The notes under the pieces are model-generated. The model saw nothing but the letters and a program-made list of their open reading frames with translations, was not told where the DNA came from and did not search any database. Shown here one piece after another: positions 12,014 to 15,007 of a stretch of DNA of 15,007 bases. Position 1 is the stretch's first letter. Every line of letters starts with the position of its first letter. The position numbers were made by a program, and so were the translations under genes. Origin of the DNA: CAZMFZ01 sp964565665 (GTDB lineage Bacteria; Bacteroidota; Bacteroidia; Cytophagales; UBA9547); NCBI GenBank assembly GCA_964565665.1, contig CAZMFZ010000095.1, forward strand, positions 1-15,007, in the 5' to 3' direction.

Positions 12014-14974
12014 TTATTGATAATTATCTCCTGCGTATTTTCTAAAAATATCCTCCAACCTTCTAGATTCTTCAGTCATACCTTCCGATTTTAGTATCAT
12101 GGCTAATTGATTAAGAATATAAAGATTGGATTGTATTTCCATTTCATTTTTGATATTGTTTTTCATATAATAATCCAATTCTTCATCCGCCCGTTTCGCC
12201 ATGGTATTGCTAATCTCCATTGCTTTTGGTTTGTCGCCACATTTCAATAATATAGATACAAATTGCGGGCTCGTTACATCATAAGGAATGGTTTTGTCAG
12301 GTATTACCTCAAAACAATGGTTGATTACTTCCTTAGCCTTCTCATTTTTTCCTTCGTAGTACAATTCTGTAGCCAATCGATAATAAGATAGGCGGGCATT
12401 GTAAGGAAATCTGCGGTAGTTTTCATCGTGGTATACCCCTTCTTTATTTAGATTTCTCCAGAACATTCCGTTCATCATTTTGTCGTACATTATAGCTGTA
12501 TTTACAAAACCTTGGGTAGCTCCCTCTTCTTTGAAAGGCATAAATCGATAGGTTAATCCCTCCATTTGCATGTATTCACGCAAGCCGAGATAATTAGAAT
12601 TTGAGAGTGTTGATGAAAAATAAATAGGGCGTTCCCAATTGTTATTGGCCATCATATCTAAAATTATCAAATCTTTTTTCTCCAATGCCCCACGTCCTTT
12701 TTTCCATACTATGGCTTCCTGAATCATGTTGGCTTTATCTTTAGGAATAAAAGCCATATGGCGAACTTTAGCTGTATCAATTGGTAAAATCAAAGTTTCA
12801 GAAGGCAAAGTCGCCAAACTCGAACCACTCTGTGCCTGCACCATTATGGCAGGGTTTTGCTCCCTAATTAGTTTGATATAAACAGGCAAACTAATGCCAT
12901 TTTTGCCTTGAGGATTTTCTACGTAGGGAACATAATCATTTGTGCCTTCAGCATAATCTTTGTATTCTAGGGTGATTGGCAATGGGTCAGAGTCGTAGGC
13001 TTGCATTTTCATTTGTCCTATATACCATTCTGTATTCAACAAACTTAGGTTACAAACCCGCACATCAGTTCTAAAACCTTCTACTTCTTGCACATACCAC
13101 AATGGAAAAGTGTCATTATCGCCCCCAGTAAATAAAATTCCATTTTTAGCACATGAATTCAATAGGTTTTTGGCAGAATCTACCGAATGATAGCGTTGCG
13201 ATCGGTCGTGATCATCAAAGCTTTCTTTTGCCATTATTATAGGTACAATCAGGCTCAAGCCCAAAGCCACAATGGGCCTAATAGATTCTTTTTTTATTAT
13301 CAATGCCAAATATTCAAGAACCTGAAGCAAACCAAGTCCGACCCAAATTGCAAAAGCATAAAATGACCCGACAAAAATGTAATCTCGTTCTCGTGGCTCT
13401 GTGGGAGTCGGATTTAAAAAAACAAGAAGCAGGATGCCTGTGAAAAGAAATAAAAGAGTTATTACAAAAAAATCTTTTTTGCTTTTGGCGTATTGGTATA
13501 TTACACCAAATAAGCCTAGCAAAAGTGGTAGCATAAAATATTGATTTCTGGCTTTGTTGGTAGCCAACGATTCAGGAAGCCCGGCAGTAGTATCCCAAGG
13601 ACGAAGCCAGCCCATATCTTGTACATCGCCTTCACGCCCGGCAAAATTCCACAAAAAATACCTCCAATACATGTGGCCTAACTGGTAACGGAAGAAAAAG
13701 GTGAGGTTGTCGCCCATACTAGGTTTGCGACCAGCGGGCTTTCCCGTCCAACGGGCATATTCATCTGCATGTCCTGGTTGCTTAGAGTGCATGCGTGGAA
13801 ATAGGATATTGTGCTTTTCATCAAATTTGTTGATTACCTTATAATCATATATTTCATATTTTTTTTCTCCTTTTCTATATTTGGCTTCCCCTTGTTCTTG
13901 ATCTACTAACTCGGCTGTATAAGATGGCCCGTAAAGTAGTGGGCGATCACCATATTGTTCTCGTTTCAAATAGGAAACAAAACTCATTACATCTTCAGGA
14001 TTATTTTCATCGATTGGGGTATTGTAGTTGGAACGAATTAATACTATAGCATAAGAACAGAAACCAATCATTACAAAAGTGAAGGCCAAAAGTGCCGTAT
14101 TGAGGAGTACAATATTTTTCCTTATAGAATAAATAATGCCAAACACTAACCCAACAATAAATAAGGCAATGAATATGGCAACACCTGTGCCAAAAGGCAT
14201 TCCAAAATTATTGGTAAACAGCACTTCAAATTTGCCTGCAATGGTTGGCAAGCCCGGAATGATGAAGTTATTTATTAACCCTACAATTGCCAGGCTGATT
14301 ACTGAAGCTAAAATTGCACCTTTTAGATTGGCTTTGTGGCGTTTGAAATAATAAATAAAACCTAAAGCAGGAATGGCCACCAAGTTTAATAAATGGACAC
14401 CGATAGATAAACCTACCATGTAGGCGATGAGCAAAAGCCATTTGTCTGCCCCTTCTTGGTCGGCTACCGATTCCCACTTGAGCATAGCCCAAAATACAAA
14501 AGCGGTAAAAAATGACGACATGGCATACACTTCAGCCTCTACTGCTGAAAACCAAAAAGTATCCGAAAAAGTAAAAACCAACGAACCAACGGCTCCTGCC
14601 CCAATTATTGATATGGTTTGGCTTAAAGTCGGCACATCTTTAGCTGGATTTGCCAATACAAGTTTTCTGGCCAAAAGTGTAATTGTCCAGAATAAGAACA
14701 ATATGGTAGCAGAGCTGCTGAGGGCAGACGAAATATTGATCCAATAGGCTACTTTGCTTACATCGCCCATCGCTAAAAATGAAAATAAGCGCCCTATCAG
14801 TAAAAACATAGGTGCTCCTGGAGGGTGTGGCACTTGCAATTTGTAGGCACAGGCTATGAACTCACCACAATCCCAAAAACTGGCTGTAGGTTCTACTGTG
14901 AGAATGTAAACTGTAGAGGCAATTAGGAATATTGCCCAACCAGTAATGTTGTTAATCTTCTGATAAGAAAGCAT
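12014..14974 (-). CDS. DUF2723/GT117 membrane glycosyltransferase-like protein (TMEM260-like)
   Basis: A 986-residue protein. The N-terminal half is a polytopic membrane domain starting at residue 12. The first extracytoplasmic loop carries PTASFWDCGEF (29-39; Asp35 and Glu38 as candidate catalytic acids) and PHPPGAP (49-55), the diagnostic DUF2723 motifs. About ten or more helices run to roughly residue 590. The C-terminal half is soluble, with KNGILFTGGDNDTFPLWY (about 605-625) typical of the family, and ends in helices resembling tetratricopeptide repeats (RLSYYRLATELYYEGKNEKAKEVI). The family belongs to the GT-C fold. The vertebrate relative TMEM260 is a protein O-mannosyltransferase, whereas the bacterial substrate is unknown. 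ATG 14974 gives a normal start with only 33 bases of window upstream. The gene leads the apparent operon with lgt. Confidence 0.85.
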   Translation of the reverse strand: MLSYQKINNITGWAIFLIASTVYILTVEPTASFWDCGEFIACAYKLQVPHPPGAPMFLLIGRLFSFLAMGDVSKVAYWINISSALSSSATILFLFWTITLLARKLVLANPAKDVPTLSQTISIIGAGAVGSLVFTFSDTFWFSAVEAEVYAMSSFFTAFVFWAMLKWESVADQEGADKWLLLIAYMVGLSIGVHLLNLVAIPALGFIYYFKRHKANLKGAILASVISLAIVGLINNFIIPGLPTIAGKFEVLFTNNFGMPFGTGVAIFIALFIVGLVFGIIYSIRKNIVLLNTALLAFTFVMIGFCSYAIVLIRSNYNTPIDENNPEDVMSFVSYLKREQYGDRPLLYGPSYTAELVDQEQGEAKYRKGEKKYEIYDYKVINKFDEKHNILFPRMHSKQPGHADEYARWTGKPAGRKPSMGDNLTFFFRYQLGHMYWRYFLWNFAGREGDVQDMGWLRPWDTTAGLPESLATNKARNQYFMLPLLLGLFGVIYQYAKSKKDFFVITLLFLFTGILLLVFLNPTPTEPRERDYIFVGSFYAFAIWVGLGLLQVLEYLALIIKKESIRPIVALGLSLIVPIIMAKESFDDHDRSQRYHSVDSAKNLLNSCAKNGILFTGGDNDTFPLWYVQEVEGFRTDVRVCNLSLLNTEWYIGQMKMQAYDSDPLPITLEYKDYAEGTNDYVPYVENPQGKNGISLPVYIKLIREQNPAIMVQAQSGSSLATLPSETLILPIDTAKVRHMAFIPKDKANMIQEAIVWKKGRGALEKKDLIILDMMANNNWERPIYFSSTLSNSNYLGLREYMQMEGLTYRFMPFKEEGATQGFVNTAIMYDKMMNGMFWRNLNKEGVYHDENYRRFPYNARLSYYRLATELYYEGKNEKAKEVINHCFEVIPDKTIPYDVTSPQFVSILLKCGDKPKAMEISNTMAKRADEELDYYMKNNIKNEMEIQSNLYILNQLAMILKSEGMTEESRRLEDIFRKYAGDNYQ

Positions 14975-15007
14975 TGATGCAGGAGTATTGGAGTGTTAAA
15001 AAGGGTG

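Noticed and set aside
1..15007. Mobile element as carrier of the ars island
   Set aside because: No transposase, integrase, terminal inverted repeats or tRNA attachment site were seen within the window, so transfer cannot be supported from this sequence.

Overview
The window looks like a piece of a draft genome or metagenome bin from a low-GC Bacteroidota bacterium, probably an aquatic Cytophagia/Chitinophagia-like lineage. Support comes from the gene families (DUF349 repeat protein, GT117/DUF2723 protein, Bacteroidota-type ArsI and secreted phosphatase-like proteins), from promoter boxes of the Bacteroidota type (TAnnTTTG), and from the weak Shine-Dalgarno signals. A run of 10 N inside arsI is a scaffold gap.

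Layout. Bases 1-365 hold the end of nirD, the Rieske subunit of an assimilatory-type nitrite reductase. Next is a broken gene for a small secreted/membrane coiled-coil protein (518-978). A long hairpin terminator then faces it and ends the minus-strand DUF349 repeat gene (1138-2940). After a 430-base intergenic region comes a six-helix membrane sensor histidine kinase with a PAS domain (3372-5159).

The core of the window is an arsenic resistance island on the plus strand (5165-8444). It carries an operator-promoter, arsR, an intrinsic terminator built into the last codons of arsR, a second operator-like inverted repeat, arsI/cadI (interrupted by the N gap), a broken gene for an exported ArsC/low-molecular-weight-phosphatase-like protein, acr3 and a cytoplasmic thioredoxin-type arsC. 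ArsC would reduce arsenate, Acr3 would export arsenite, ArsI-type enzymes handle organoarsenicals or bind metal, and ArsR would sense arsenite and repress from one or both operators. The broken protein has a signal peptide plus all three cysteine positions of thioredoxin-type arsenate reductases, which suggests an additional reductase-like step outside the cytoplasm.

The rest is on the minus strand. Read in the direction of transcription from base 14974 it is: a GT117/DUF2723 membrane glycosyltransferase-like protein, lgt, a HicB antitoxin, a frameshifted HicA toxin, a GT4 glycosyltransferase and def (peptide deformylase), which converges on arsC.

A recurring theme is damage. Three genes (518-978, 6130-6854, 10437-10672) each need exactly one extra base in a homopolymer to restore a family-like protein, and two of them also carry an in-frame stop. 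This mixes the signature of sequencing under-calls with possible real gene decay. No tRNA, rRNA, CRISPR array, transposase or integrase was seen.
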